A stretch of 64,000 nucleotides of DNA from Georgenia satyanarayanai (GTDB lineage Bacteria > Actinomycetota > Actinomycetes > Actinomycetales > Actinomycetaceae). The notes under the pieces are model-generated. The model was not told where the DNA came from, searched no databases, and saw only the letters and a program-made list of their open reading frames with translations. Every line of letters starts with the position of its first letter. Position 1 is the first letter of the stretch. This document shows positions 7,362 to 15,047 of the stretch, piece by piece. The DNA is taken from NCBI RefSeq assembly GCF_900116375.1, contig NZ_UETB01000006.1, positions 124,001 through 188,000 of the forward strand, written 5' to 3'. The position numbers were made by a program, and so were the translations under genes.

Positions 7362-8374
7362 GACGCCAGCCAGGCGTCGATCTCGGCCAGCCAGTGCCGC
7401 TTGCTCGACTCCGCGGCCAGGCTCGCGCGCACCGACCCGCGGGCCAGCTCGGCGACGGCGGCGTCGTCCATGCCGTGGTCCTCCCGCGCGATGCGGTACT
7501 GGTCGGTGAGCCGGGAGACGAACAGGAGCGGGTCGTCGGCGCTGAGCGCGATCCGGGCCCCCGCCTCGTGCAGCGTGCGCAGCGGCACGTCCGCGGCCGT
7601 GGGGTAGACCCCGAGGGCGACGTTGCTGGCCGGGGCCAGCTCGAGCGCGATCCCCGCCTCGCTGACCTTCTCGAGCAGCGCGAGGTCGTCGGCGAGCCGC
7701 ACGCCGTGCCCCAGTCGCGTGGGCCCGAGGTGGGTGAGGACCGAGCGGACGTGGTCGGGACCGAGGAGCTCACCGCCGTGGGGCAGGCTCGCGAGCCCGG
7801 CCTGGCGCGCGATGGTGAAGGCGGGGGCGAACTCGCTCGTGTCCCCGCGACGCTCGTCGTTGCTCAGCCCGAAGCCGATCACCTCGCCCGGGCCGTCGCC
7901 GCTGTGGCGCACCGCGAGCCGTGCCAGGGTGCGGGCGTCGAGCGGGTGGCGGGTGCGTGAGGCGGCGACGACGACGCCGACCTCCACCCCCGTCGTCCGG
8001 CTCGCCGCCCGCGCCTCGTCCAGGACGATCTCCAGCGCGGGGGTGAGCCCGCCGACGAACGGGGCGTAGGACGTCGGGTCGACCTGGATCTCCAGGCGTC
8101 GGGACCCCTCCGCGGCGTCGTCCTCGGCGGCCTCCCGCACGATCCGCCGCATCGCGGCCTCGGTGCGCACGACGGCGCGGGCGGCGTCGTACAGGCGCTG
8201 GAAGCGGAACCACCCGCGCTCCCCGGCGGGCACGCGCAGGGCCTGCCCGTCGAGCAGGGCCGGGGGGAGACGGATCCCGGCGTCCGTGGCGAGCTCGGCC
8301 AGGGTGCTGGGCCGCATCGATCCGGTGAAGTGGAGATGCAGGTGGGTCTTGGGCAGCGTCGTCAGGTCCCGCAC
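7358..8374 (-). CDS. add: Adenosine deaminase
   Basis: A 338-aa metal-dependent amidohydrolase converting adenosine to inosine in purine salvage. The zinc motif HLHLHFTGSMRP starts at His11. The third His and the catalytic Glu are in SLPHGGE, a variant of the usual HAGE. RLGHGVRL and SADDPLLF supply the remaining His and Asp ligands. Length fits the family. It is convergent with murB, sharing the stop tetranucleotide, and divergent from the kinase gene at 8449. Confidence 0.94.
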   Translation of the reverse strand: MRDLTTLPKTHLHLHFTGSMRPSTLAELATDAGIRLPPALLDGQALRVPAGERGWFRFQRLYDAARAVVRTEAAMRRIVREAAEDDAAEGSRRLEIQVDPTSYAPFVGGLTPALEIVLDEARAASRTTGVEVGVVVAASRTRHPLDARTLARLAVRHSGDGPGEVIGFGLSNDERRGDTSEFAPAFTIARQAGLASLPHGGELLGPDHVRSVLTHLGPTRLGHGVRLADDLALLEKVSEAGIALELAPASNVALGVYPTAADVPLRTLHEAGARIALSADDPLLFVSRLTDQYRIAREDHGMDDAAVAELARGSVRASLAAESSKRHWLAEIDAWLAS

Positions 8375-8448
8375 GGCCCGAGTCTTTCACGGACCCGGCT
8401 GCGGGGACGGGCGGCGGCGCCCCGCCCCGCCGTGGTGGACTGTCTCCC

Positions 8449-9663
8449 ATGGACAAGGCGGTGTCGCAGGCCGAGCGGGACGACGTCGCCCTGCTCACCG
8501 GCCCCGGGGCGGGGGAGGTGCTGGGGGCGGCGCTCTCGGCCGAGGGCGCCACGCTGGGCCCCTGGCGGGTCCACACGGTCCACCACCGGCCAGGTGCCGG
8601 CGTCACGGTCGGCTACACGGTCCGCACCGGCGGCGACGGCCCCGACGACTACCTGTGCGCGACGACGGGTCGGGTCACCACTCCGGCGGGCGAGGGGCTC
8701 GTGCGCCTGGAGAGCGGCGGCAGCGTCGTGCACGTGTGGCGTCACCCCGCCGACCCCGAGCTCCCGGCGCTCGCCGCGGCGTGCTCGCCGGCCGGGCTGG
8801 CCCAGCGCCTCGGGACGGACCGGCAGCCGACGGTCGAGCTGCTCGCCTACCGGCCACTGCGCCGCGCCGTCGTGCGGGCGCGCGGAGCGGGCCTCACGGA
8901 CGGGGAGGTGTACGCGAAGGTCGTGCGGCCGCGCGCGCTGGGCCAGCTCGCCACGCGCCACCGGATGCTCACCGCCGCCGGCGTCCCGGCCCCCGAGGTG
9001 CTGCACGAGGACGCCGACGGGCTGCTCGTCATCCGCGCGGGCCGCGGCACCTCGCTGGCGAGCGCGCTGGCCCGCGGCATGGAGCCGGCGCGCGCACGAG
9101 CCGTCCTCGAGGACGTCGTCGGCGTCCTCGACCGCCTGCCCGGCGCCGCGCTCGAGCTGCCGCTGCGGCCGGCCTGGGCCGAGCGCGCCGGGCACTACGC
9201 CCATGCGGCGAGCGTGGTGCTGCCCGAGCACCGCGCCCGCATCGAGTCCCTCGCCGACGGCGTCGCCGCCGCGCTGGCGAGCACGGACGCCGGGCCCGTC
9301 GTCCCCACGCACGGGGACCTCTACGAGGCCAACCTCCTCATGACCGACGGGAGCGTCAGCACCCTGCTCGACGTCGACTCCCTCGGCCCCGGGCACCGGG
9401 TGGACGACCTCGCCTGCCTCCTCGCGCACGTGAGCGTGCTGCCGCACCTCGCCCCGCGCACCTACCCGGGCGTGCCGGCCGTGCTGCGGACGTGGACCGA
9501 GCAGTGCGAGCGCCTGGTGGACCCCGGTGCCCTGCGAGCCCGGGCGGCGGGGGTGGTGCTCTCGCTCGTCGCCGGCGCGCGGCGCGCGGGTGCGGTGGAC
9601 TGGCGCACCGACGCCGAGGGACGGCTGGCGGAGGCTGAGGGCTGGCTCGCCGGCGCCGGATGA
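8449..9663 (+). CDS. Aminoglycoside-phosphotransferase-fold kinase, substrate unknown
   Basis: A 404-aa protein with an APH/choline-kinase fold. The catalytic loop THGDLYEANLL has His288 and Asp290, followed by the metal-binding LLDVDSLGPGHRVDDLA. The N-terminal ~170 residues form a divergent nucleotide-binding lobe with a weak glycine loop. Such proteins phosphorylate small molecules; maltokinases and antibiotic kinases have the same fold, and the sequence does not show which applies. It may instead belong to the following signalling module, whose promoter repeat overlaps its stop codon. Confidence 0.8.
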   Translation: MDKAVSQAERDDVALLTGPGAGEVLGAALSAEGATLGPWRVHTVHHRPGAGVTVGYTVRTGGDGPDDYLCATTGRVTTPAGEGLVRLESGGSVVHVWRHPADPELPALAAACSPAGLAQRLGTDRQPTVELLAYRPLRRAVVRARGAGLTDGEVYAKVVRPRALGQLATRHRMLTAAGVPAPEVLHEDADGLLVIRAGRGTSLASALARGMEPARARAVLEDVVGVLDRLPGAALELPLRPAWAERAGHYAHAASVVLPEHRARIESLADGVAAALASTDAGPVVPTHGDLYEANLLMTDGSVSTLLDVDSLGPGHRVDDLACLLAHVSVLPHLAPRTYPGVPAVLRTWTEQCERLVDPGALRARAAGVVLSLVAGARRAGAVDWRTDAEGRLAEAEGWLAGAG

Positions 9664-9713
9664 GAGTCCTCTCATCCGGCGCTCCTCCGCCTCTCATGTG
9701 CAGGCGGTGGGCT
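9659..9713 (+). promoter_or_regulatory. Response-regulator-type operator/promoter of the first secreted paralogue
   Basis: Three hexamers spaced 11 bp apart: TCTCAT (9670-9675), GCTCCT (9681-9686) and TCTCAT (9692-9697). An inverted ATGAGA lies at 9660-9665. Ten bases after the last hexamer is TGGGCT (9708-9713), a weak -10 candidate. The 40-bp block 9659-9698 matches 10251-10290 at 29 of 40 positions. OmpR-family regulators bind direct repeats at this spacing. Confidence 0.65.
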
Positions 9714-9754
9714 GGGGCCAGGTGCGGTGCGCACCGCGCGAGGAGGGGCTGACG

Positions 9755-10252
9755 ATGAGCGTCCGACGGTGGGTCACGACCGGTGTGCTGGGGGCCCTGG
9801 GCCTCGGTGGGGCGGGCTGGGCAGCCCTGACCGTCACCCAGCCACCGGGGAGCCAGACGCTTCCCGCGGTGCGGGTGGGCGACGAGGAGGCCTCCGCACA
9901 GGTGGGCCCCGACACCCGCGCGACCGACCCTGCGTCGCCTGCCGCGGGCAGCGCCGCGACGACGCTGACGGCCGCCTCGGTACCGTCTGCCGCGACCCCG
10001 GCGGAGCCGCCGCGCAAGACGGCCTCCACGCTCCCTGCCCGTGAGCCCGCCGCCGGCGAGCCGGCTCCCGAGCCGGCCCCCGCCCGTACCCAGGCTCCTG
10101 CCCGCACGCAGGCTCCGGTCACGCAGCCCGCCCAGCAGCCCACCCAGGTCAGCGCACCCACCGCCGTCTCGGCCCCCAGCCCCGTCACGGCCCCCTCACC
10201 CGTCTCGCCCGCCAGCCCGCAGAGCGCCCCGTCGGCCGACTCCGGCGACTGA
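9755..10252 (+). CDS. Secreted or membrane-anchored Ala/Pro/Ser-rich protein, paralogue 1
   Basis: A 165-aa protein of unknown function. Residues ~3-28 (RRWVTTGVLGALGLGG and on) form a signal-anchor. The rest is low-complexity Pro/Ala/Thr/Ser and probably disordered, with two RTQAP units near 112-120 and APSPV repeats near the end. ATDPASPAAGSA near 56-67 and the C-terminal SADSGD recur in the product of the next gene (ATDPASPTAGSA, SADSAD). The ATG at 9755 follows GAGGAGGGG; the frame is open further upstream but lacks such a site. It lies head-on to a two-component system that shares its operator repeats, so it is probably under that system's control. A cell-wall-spanning or envelope-stress role is possible but unproven. 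Confidence 0.75.
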   Translation: MSVRRWVTTGVLGALGLGGAGWAALTVTQPPGSQTLPAVRVGDEEASAQVGPDTRATDPASPAAGSAATTLTAASVPSAATPAEPPRKTASTLPAREPAAGEPAPEPAPARTQAPARTQAPVTQPAQQPTQVSAPTAVSAPSPVTAPSPVSPASPQSAPSADSGD

Positions 10253-10305
10253 TGAGAGTCACCTCATCTCCTGCTCCTCGTCGTCTCACCCACCGCCGGT
10301 TGAGT
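10251..10305 (+). promoter_or_regulatory. Response-regulator-type operator/promoter of the second secreted paralogue
   Basis: CCTCAT (10262-10267), GCTCCT (10273-10278) and TCTCAC (10284-10289) are spaced 11 bp apart. An inverted ATGAGA lies at 10252-10257. TTGAGT (10300-10305) lies exactly 10 bp after the last hexamer, as in the upstream copy. The block overlaps the stop codon of the first paralogue. Confidence 0.65.
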
Positions 10306-10349
10306 AGGTGCCACAGCCCGCCACGGCGGCCGACGACAGGAGATGAAGG

Positions 10350-10838
10350 ATGAGCACACGCAGGAGCTGGATCGTCACCGGAGCGCTCGGGGCCGTTGCG
10401 CTCATCGGCGGCAGCGTGGTCGGTGCGAGCGCTGAGGACTCCGCCACCGCCGCGGGGGCGGGCATCGACGTCGCCGCCGCCGCGACCGACGCGCCGACGG
10501 CCGGGGCCCCGACCCGGCCCGAGGCGGACGCCCGCGCGACCGACCCGGCCTCGCCCACCGCCGGCTCGGCCCTCACGGCCCAGACGGCCGTCAGCGCGCA
10601 GTCACCCGCGACCCCGCCGAGCCCGGTGAGCGCTCAGAGCCCGGCCACGCCGCCGAGCCCGGTGAGCGCTCAGAGCTCGGCCACCCCGCCGAGCCCGGTG
10701 AGCGCCCAGAGCCCGGCCACCCCGCCGAGCCCCGCGAGCGCCCAGAGCCCGGCCACCCCGCCCAGCCCCGCGAGCGCGCCCAGCCCTGCCAGCGCCCAGA
10801 GCGCGGGGAGCCCGGCGTCGGCCGACTCCGCCGACTGA
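10350..10838 (+). CDS. Secreted Ala/Pro/Ser-rich repeat protein, paralogue 2
   Basis: A 162-aa protein of unknown function. Residues 1-28 look like a Sec signal peptide (hydrophobic ~9-26, GASA before ED). A spacer containing ATDPASPTAGSA is shared with paralogue 1. Residues ~81-140 are five tandem 12-residue units of the type VSAQSPATPPSP, then shorter ASAPSP units, ending SADSAD. The start follows AGGAGATGAAGG. The downstream hairpin at 10853-10885 separates it from the convergent response regulator. Tandem duplication of an ancestor with its operator is the simplest origin. Confidence 0.77.
   Translation: MSTRRSWIVTGALGAVALIGGSVVGASAEDSATAAGAGIDVAAAATDAPTAGAPTRPEADARATDPASPTAGSALTAQTAVSAQSPATPPSPVSAQSPATPPSPVSAQSSATPPSPVSAQSPATPPSPASAQSPATPPSPASAPSPASAQSAGSPASADSAD
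10590..10769 (+). repeat. 36-bp in-frame tandem repeat (5 copies)
   Basis: Copies start at 10590, 10626, 10662, 10698 and 10734, each encoding one 12-residue SAQSPATPPSP-type unit. Differences are mostly silent or V/A changes, consistent with expansion by slippage or recombination. Confidence 0.9.
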
Positions 10839-10852
10839 CGCCGTCACGCGCC

Positions 10853-10885
10853 GAGGAGCCGGCCCCGCAGCGGGGCCGGCTCCTC
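10853..10885. terminator. Bidirectional hairpin between paralogue 2 and the response regulator
   Basis: A 16-bp perfect stem (10853-10868 with 10870-10885) around a single A lies between two converging genes. There is no clear T-run. Confidence 0.75.
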
Positions 10886-10917
10886 CGCGCGAGGTGCACG
10901 CGCGGGGAGCGACCCTC

Positions 10918-11592
10918 TCAGCGGGTGGTGTCGACGAGGCGGTAGCCCATGCCACGCACGGTGACGATGCGCTCGGCGCCGACCTTCTTGCGCAGGTAGC
11001 GGACGTAGACGTCCACGACGTTGGACCCCGGGTCGAAGTCGTAGCCCCACACCCGGTCGAGCAGCTGCTCACGGCTGAGCACCTGGCCCGGGTGGGACAG
11101 GAAGGTCTCGGCGAGGGAGAACTCGCGGGCGGACAGCTCGACCTCCCGGCCGGCGACCGTCGCGTGCCGGGTGCGCAGGTCCAGGGACAGGTCACCGAAG
11201 GAGAGGACGTTGGTCGCCTGGGTGCTCTGCTCCGGCGCGCGCAGGCGCAGCCTGATCCGGGCGAGGAGCTCCTCGAAGCGGAACGGCTTGGGCATGTAGT
11301 CGTCGGCCCCGCCCTCGAGCCCGGCGACGGTGTCGTCCACCGAGGTGCGAGCCGTGAGGATGATGACCGGCAGGGACGAGCCGGCCTCCCGCAGGCGGCG
11401 CAGCACGGTGAAGCCGTCCATGTCCGGCAGGCCGATGTCGAGGACGAGCAGCTGGACGTCCCCGGCCAGCGCGAGGGCGAGCGCCTCCTGTCCGGTCGTC
11501 ACGGCCGTCGAGGCGTACCCGGCGGCGCGCAGGCCCTTGGTGATGAAGGAGGAGATGCCGGGTTCGTCCTCGGCGATCAGGATCTGGGACAT
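10918..11592 (-). CDS. OmpR/PhoB-family response regulator
   Basis: A 224-aa DNA-binding regulator. The receiver domain spans residues 1-~118: acidic pocket EDE at 8-10, phospho-acceptor Asp52 in LLVLDIGLPD, and the switch Lys in MPKPF. The winged-helix effector domain spans ~128-222 (LSAREFSLAETFLSHPGQVLSREQL; NVVDVYVRYLRKKV; VRGMGYRL). The start ATG overlaps the kinase stop (TGATG), so the pair is translationally coupled. Direct repeats at 11-bp spacing before the kinase gene and before both secreted paralogues are its likely binding sites. The closest named system cannot be told from sequence alone. Confidence 0.95.
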   Translation of the reverse strand: MSQILIAEDEPGISSFITKGLRAAGYASTAVTTGQEALALALAGDVQLLVLDIGLPDMDGFTVLRRLREAGSSLPVIILTARTSVDDTVAGLEGGADDYMPKPFRFEELLARIRLRLRAPEQSTQATNVLSFGDLSLDLRTRHATVAGREVELSAREFSLAETFLSHPGQVLSREQLLDRVWGYDFDPGSNVVDVYVRYLRKKVGAERIVTVRGMGYRLVDTTR

Positions 11593-13097
11593 CAGCGGGT
11601 TCCGTCCTGGCCGGCGCCCTCGGCGGCGACCTCGTCGGGGTCGACGACGATCTCGTCGTCGGGGATGAGGGCGGGCTGGGCGCCGGGCGCGGGCAGGACG
11701 AGGGTGAAGCGCGACCCCTTTCCCGGGGCGGAGGCGACGACGACCCGCCCCCCGTGGTTGGCGGCGATGGCCGCGACGATCGACAGGCCCAGGCCCGAGC
11801 CCCCGGCCGGGCGTCGCTGCGGTCCTGTCACCTGGGCGAAGCGCTCGAAGACCCGGTCCTGCTGCTCGGGCGGGATGCCGATGCCCTCGTCCTCCACCCA
11901 CAGGGTCAGGCAGTCGTCCTCGAGGCGGGAGCCGAGGCGGATGGTGCTGCCGTCGTCGGAGAACTTGACCGCGTTGGCGGCGAGCTGGAGCAGGGCCTGG
12001 GTCACGCGCTCGGGGTCGACGTCGACGACGGCCTCGGCACGCGTCGTCACCCGCCAGCGTCGGTTGCCGAGCTGCCGTGCCTGGTCGAGCACGTTGTCGA
12101 GGAGCGTGCCGACGTCCGTCGGCTCGGTCCGGACGAAGTCGGGGGCCTCGGACCTGGCGAGCAGGACGAGGTCGTCGGCCAGCCGGTGCATCCGGTCCAG
12201 CTCGCGCAGCGCGAGCGCCCGGGTCTCGGTGGCGTCCTGCTCGTCGGTCGGGTCCATGAGCTCGAGGTGGCCCCGCACGATGGTGATCGGCGTGCGCAGC
12301 TCGTGCCCGGCGTCGTCGAGCAGCTGACGCTGGGAGCCGAAGGCCGTCTCCAGCCGGCCGAGCATGTCGTTGAACGTCCGGGCGAGCTCGGACAGGTCGT
12401 CCGTGCCGTCCACCGGGATGCGGCGGGACAGGTCGGTGACGCTGATCTGCTCCGCCGTCTCGCGCAGCGTCCGCAGCGGCCGCAGCAGGCGGCCGGAGAG
12501 CACCCACGCGACGACGGCGAGGACGAGCAGCGAGCCGGCGGCGACCAGGCCGTAGGTGCGGAAGGTCGCGCCGACCTCCGCCTGCTGCGCGTCGCGGTCG
12601 AAGGCGAGGAGCATCGCGCCCGGCGCCGAGTCCCCGACCTGGACGGGCACGGCGGCGTAGCGGTACTCCCGTTGGGAGGTGCGCAGCGTGTCGATGACGA
12701 CGCGGTCCAGCTGCCAGGCGTCCGAGACGGCGTGGACGAGCTCGGGGTCCAGGGCGAGGGGGACCCCGATGTCCTGCGTCTGGTAGCGGACGTTGTCCCG
12801 GATGAAGGCGATCATGCCCTCGTTCGTCGCCGGCACCTCGCGGCTCATCATCGTGTACAGCAGGCGGTCGGAGTCCCGGAAGGCCCGGCCGGTGTCCGGG
12901 TCGACGCCCGTCTCCGCCAGGGTGCGAAGCTCGGTGATCGTCCGGTCGAGGGCCTCGTCGATGTCACCGTCCACGCGGATGCGCTGCAGCCCCCACGCCG
13001 TCCCCCCGGCCGCGGCGAGGGCGAGCGTGCTGAGCACCAGCACGGTCGCGAGGATGCGGGTGCGGACCGTGAGGGGACGACGACGGCGGGTGCTCAC
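11592..13097 (-). CDS. Membrane sensor histidine kinase
   Basis: A 501-aa sensor. The first membrane segment is at ~14-34, an extracytoplasmic sensor domain of ~145 residues follows, and the second membrane segment is at ~182-201. HAMP lies at ~202-252, HisKA has His265 in the DAGHELRTP H-box, and the ATPase domain shows N (NAVKFSD), G1 (DEGIGIP) and G2 (GGSGLGLSIVAAI) boxes. The GTG at 13097 is preferred over an ATG at 13121 because a GATACT -10 ends 6 nt before it, as at other leaderless genes here, and the ATG would lie inside an operator half-site. It is co-transcribed with the response regulator. The signal sensed is unknown. Confidence 0.92.
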   Translation of the reverse strand: MSTRRRRPLTVRTRILATVLVLSTLALAAAGGTAWGLQRIRVDGDIDEALDRTITELRTLAETGVDPDTGRAFRDSDRLLYTMMSREVPATNEGMIAFIRDNVRYQTQDIGVPLALDPELVHAVSDAWQLDRVVIDTLRTSQREYRYAAVPVQVGDSAPGAMLLAFDRDAQQAEVGATFRTYGLVAAGSLLVLAVVAWVLSGRLLRPLRTLRETAEQISVTDLSRRIPVDGTDDLSELARTFNDMLGRLETAFGSQRQLLDDAGHELRTPITIVRGHLELMDPTDEQDATETRALALRELDRMHRLADDLVLLARSEAPDFVRTEPTDVGTLLDNVLDQARQLGNRRWRVTTRAEAVVDVDPERVTQALLQLAANAVKFSDDGSTIRLGSRLEDDCLTLWVEDEGIGIPPEQQDRVFERFAQVTGPQRRPAGGSGLGLSIVAAIAANHGGRVVVASAPGKGSRFTLVLPAPGAQPALIPDDEIVVDPDEVAAEGAGQDGTR

Positions 13098-13103
13098 GTG
13101 GTC

Positions 13104-13136
13104 AGTATCGGGGCCCGGCATGAGACAGGGATGAGA
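13104..13136 (-). promoter_or_regulatory. Autoregulated promoter of the two-component operon
   Basis: On the - strand TCTCAT (13136-13131) and TCTCAT (13125-13120) are 11 bp apart. A 10-bp gap follows, then GATACT (13109-13104), then 6 nt to GTG. The repeats cover the -35 position, as in PhoB-type activation. The same hexamers and 10-bp gap occur before the two secreted paralogues. Confidence 0.65.
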
Positions 13137-13163
13137 AAAGGCCCGGGCAGCTCGCCCGGGCCT
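13137..13163 (-). terminator. Rho-independent terminator of aspC
   Basis: A 10-bp stem AGGCCCGGGC/GCCCGGGCCT with a 5-nt loop; on the - strand it runs into TTTT just before the two-component promoter. Confidence 0.8.
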
Positions 13164-13177
13164 CTCCCACCGTGTCC

Positions 13178-14404
13178 TCAGGCGAGGAGCTCCTGGATGC
13201 GCCGGATGCCCTCGACCATGTCGTCGGTCCCGAGCGCATAGCTCAGGCGCAGGTACCCGCTGGGACCGAAGGCCTCACCGGGCACGACGGCGACCTCCGC
13301 CTCCTCGAGGATGAGCGCGGCCAGCTCCGCGGAGGTCTGCGGCGTACGGCCGCGGATCGTCCGCCCCAGGACGCCCTCGACGTTCGGGTAGGCGTAGAAC
13401 GCGCCCCGCGGGGTGGGGACCTCGATGCCCTCGATCTCCCGGAGCATGCTCACCATCGTGCGGCGGCGCTCGTCGAAGGCCTCGCGCATCGTGGCGACGG
13501 CGCTGAGGTCGCCGGACACCGCGGCGAGGGCAGCACGCTGGGAGACGTTGGCGACGTTCGAGGTGAGGTGGGACTGGAGGTTCGTCGCCGCCTTGATGAC
13601 GTCGCTCGGGCCGACCATCCAGCCCACGCGCCAGCCGGTCATCGCGTAGGTCTTGGCGACACCGTTGAGGACGATCGTCGTGTCGGCGAGCTCGGGGACG
13701 GCCCGCAGCACGGGGGTGAACACGGCGTCGTCGTAGACGAGGTGCTCGTAGATCTCGTCGGTGATGACCCACACGCCGTGCTCGTGGGCCCAGCGGCCGA
13801 TCGCGGCGGTCTGCTCGGCGGAGTAGACCGCGCCGGTGGGGTTGGACGGCGAGCAGAAGAGCAGCGCCTTGGTGCGGGAGGTGCGGGCCGCCTCGAGCTG
13901 CTCGACCGTGACGAGGTAGTCCTGGTCGGAGCCGGCGACGACCTCGACGGCGCGCCCGCCGGCCAGCGCGATGGCCTCCGGGTAGGTGGTCCAGTACGGG
14001 GCGGGCAGCAGGACCTCGTCACCCGGGTCGATGATCGCGGCGAAGGCCTGGTACACGGCCTGCTTGCCGCCGTTGGTCACGAGGACCTGGTCCGGGGAGA
14101 TCTCGTAGCCGGAGTCGCGCAACGTCTTGGCGGCGATGGCCTCGCGCAGGACGGGCAGCCCCTTGGCGGGGGAGTAGCGGTGGTTGACCGGGTCCTGCGC
14201 CGCGGCGACGGCAGCGTCGACGATGTACTGCGGGGTGGGGAAGTCCGGCTCGCCGGCGCCGAAGCCGATGACCGGCCGCCCGGCGGCCTTGAGTGCCTTC
14301 GCCTTCGCGTCGACCGCCAGCGTGGCGCTCTCGGCGATCGCCGCCAGCCGGGCGGAGACGCGCGTGGGGGACGGGGTGCTCGGGGTGCTCGTGTGCTCGC
14401 TCAC
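13178..14404 (-). CDS. aspC: Pyridoxal-phosphate aspartate aminotransferase (class I, AspC type)
   Basis: A 408-aa fold-type I aminotransferase that interconverts aspartate/oxaloacetate and glutamate/2-oxoglutarate. The Schiff-base Lys251 is in [14 protein letters not shown], where Ala replaces the usual Ser before Lys. The substrate motif [12 protein letters not shown] is near the N-terminus, [11 protein letters not shown] carries the conserved Asn, and the C-terminal Arg is in YLRLSYA. The GTG at 14404 is chosen because the family alignment begins there; CACCAT ends 6 nt upstream, a possible leaderless -10. Its place next to secE, transcribed away from it, is common in actinobacteria. Confidence 0.93.
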   Translation of the reverse strand: MSEHTSTPSTPSPTRVSARLAAIAESATLAVDAKAKALKAAGRPVIGFGAGEPDFPTPQYIVDAAVAAAQDPVNHRYSPAKGLPVLREAIAAKTLRDSGYEISPDQVLVTNGGKQAVYQAFAAIIDPGDEVLLPAPYWTTYPEAIALAGGRAVEVVAGSDQDYLVTVEQLEAARTSRTKALLFCSPSNPTGAVYSAEQTAAIGRWAHEHGVWVITDEIYEHLVYDDAVFTPVLRAVPELADTTIVLNGVAKTYAMTGWRVGWMVGPSDVIKAATNLQSHLTSNVANVSQRAALAAVSGDLSAVATMREAFDERRRTMVSMLREIEGIEVPTPRGAFYAYPNVEGVLGRTIRGRTPQTSAELAALILEEAEVAVVPGEAFGPSGYLRLSYALGTDDMVEGIRRIQELLA

Positions 14405-14493
14405 CCGGCTATGGTGGCACGGCTCGTGGATGCCGTCCCCGGGCCGCCCGCCCCGCGGACGAGGTCCCGCGACGAGCGTCACCCGGGACCCTA

Positions 14494-14523
14494 TTCGACC
14501 AAGCGGCCCCGGACGCGTACACT
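14494..14523 (+). promoter_or_regulatory. Promoter of tRNA-Trp/secE
   Basis: TTCGAC (14494-14499), an 18-bp spacer and TACACT (14518-14523). The tRNA starts 71 bp further on and secE follows without a visible terminator. Confidence 0.55.
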
Positions 14524-14593
14524 CGATCCCTGGTGGCTCTCGACCACCCGCTGGACCGCGCGCTGCGACGGTCCGTCGGGGACGGGGCCGCGA

Positions 14594-14666
14594 AGGGCAG
14601 TGGCGCAATTGGTAGCGCACCGGTCTCCAAAACCGGCGGTTGTGGGTTCGAGTCCCTCCTGCCCTG
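14594..14666 (+). tRNA. tRNA-Trp (anticodon CCA)
   Basis: A 73-nt cloverleaf with acceptor AGGGCAG/CTGCCCT, discriminator G and anticodon CCA in GGTCTCCAAAACC. A tRNA-Trp directly before secE is a conserved actinobacterial arrangement. Confidence 0.97.
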
Positions 14667-14728
14667 CAGCAGCGGCGTCGGTACGGCGCCCTCGGTAACG
14701 ACACCCAGACCAGTGAGGAAGACCGCCT

Positions 14729-14998
14729 GTGAGTGAGTCCGCGAGCACGACCTCGGGCAAGCCCGAGCGTGCCGGCCGCGACGGGGCCGGGGCGACCAAG
14801 AAGCGTGGTCTCTTCGCCCGGATCGCGCTGTTCGTCCGCCAGGTGATCGCCGAGCTGAAGAAGGTCGTCAAGCCTACCCGCAACGAGCTGTTCACGTTCT
14901 TCGTCGTCGTCATCGTCTTCGTGCTGGCGATCATGGCCTACGTGGGCCTTGTCGACCTGGGCTTCGGGCGACTGGCGCTGTGGGTGTTCGGCGGCTGA
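14729..14998 (+). CDS. secE: Preprotein translocase subunit SecE
   Basis: An 89-aa single-span membrane protein that clamps SecY in the SecYEG export channel. The cytoplasmic amphipathic helix and hinge [25 protein letters not shown] lie near 30-54, and one membrane segment follows at ~55-80. The Ser/Thr/Gly-rich first 25 residues are variable in the family. GTG start, preceded by GAGGAAG. nusG follows after 49 nt in the same operon. Confidence 0.96.
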   Translation: MSESASTTSGKPERAGRDGAGATKKRGLFARIALFVRQVIAELKKVVKPTRNELFTFFVVVIVFVLAIMAYVGLVDLGFGRLALWVFGG

Positions 14999-15047
14999 GA
15001 CCGCCCCCCGCAGCATCGAACTACGACGCAAGAAAGTTGGTGACCCC

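Noticed and set aside
10590-10769. Regular 36-bp repeats that could suggest a CRISPR array.
   Set aside because: The repeats are directly adjacent without spacers and stay in frame inside a secreted protein.
13119-13121. ATG start of the sensor kinase at 13121.
   Set aside because: It lies inside an operator half-site and has no ribosome-binding site; GTG at 13097 has a matching leaderless -10.
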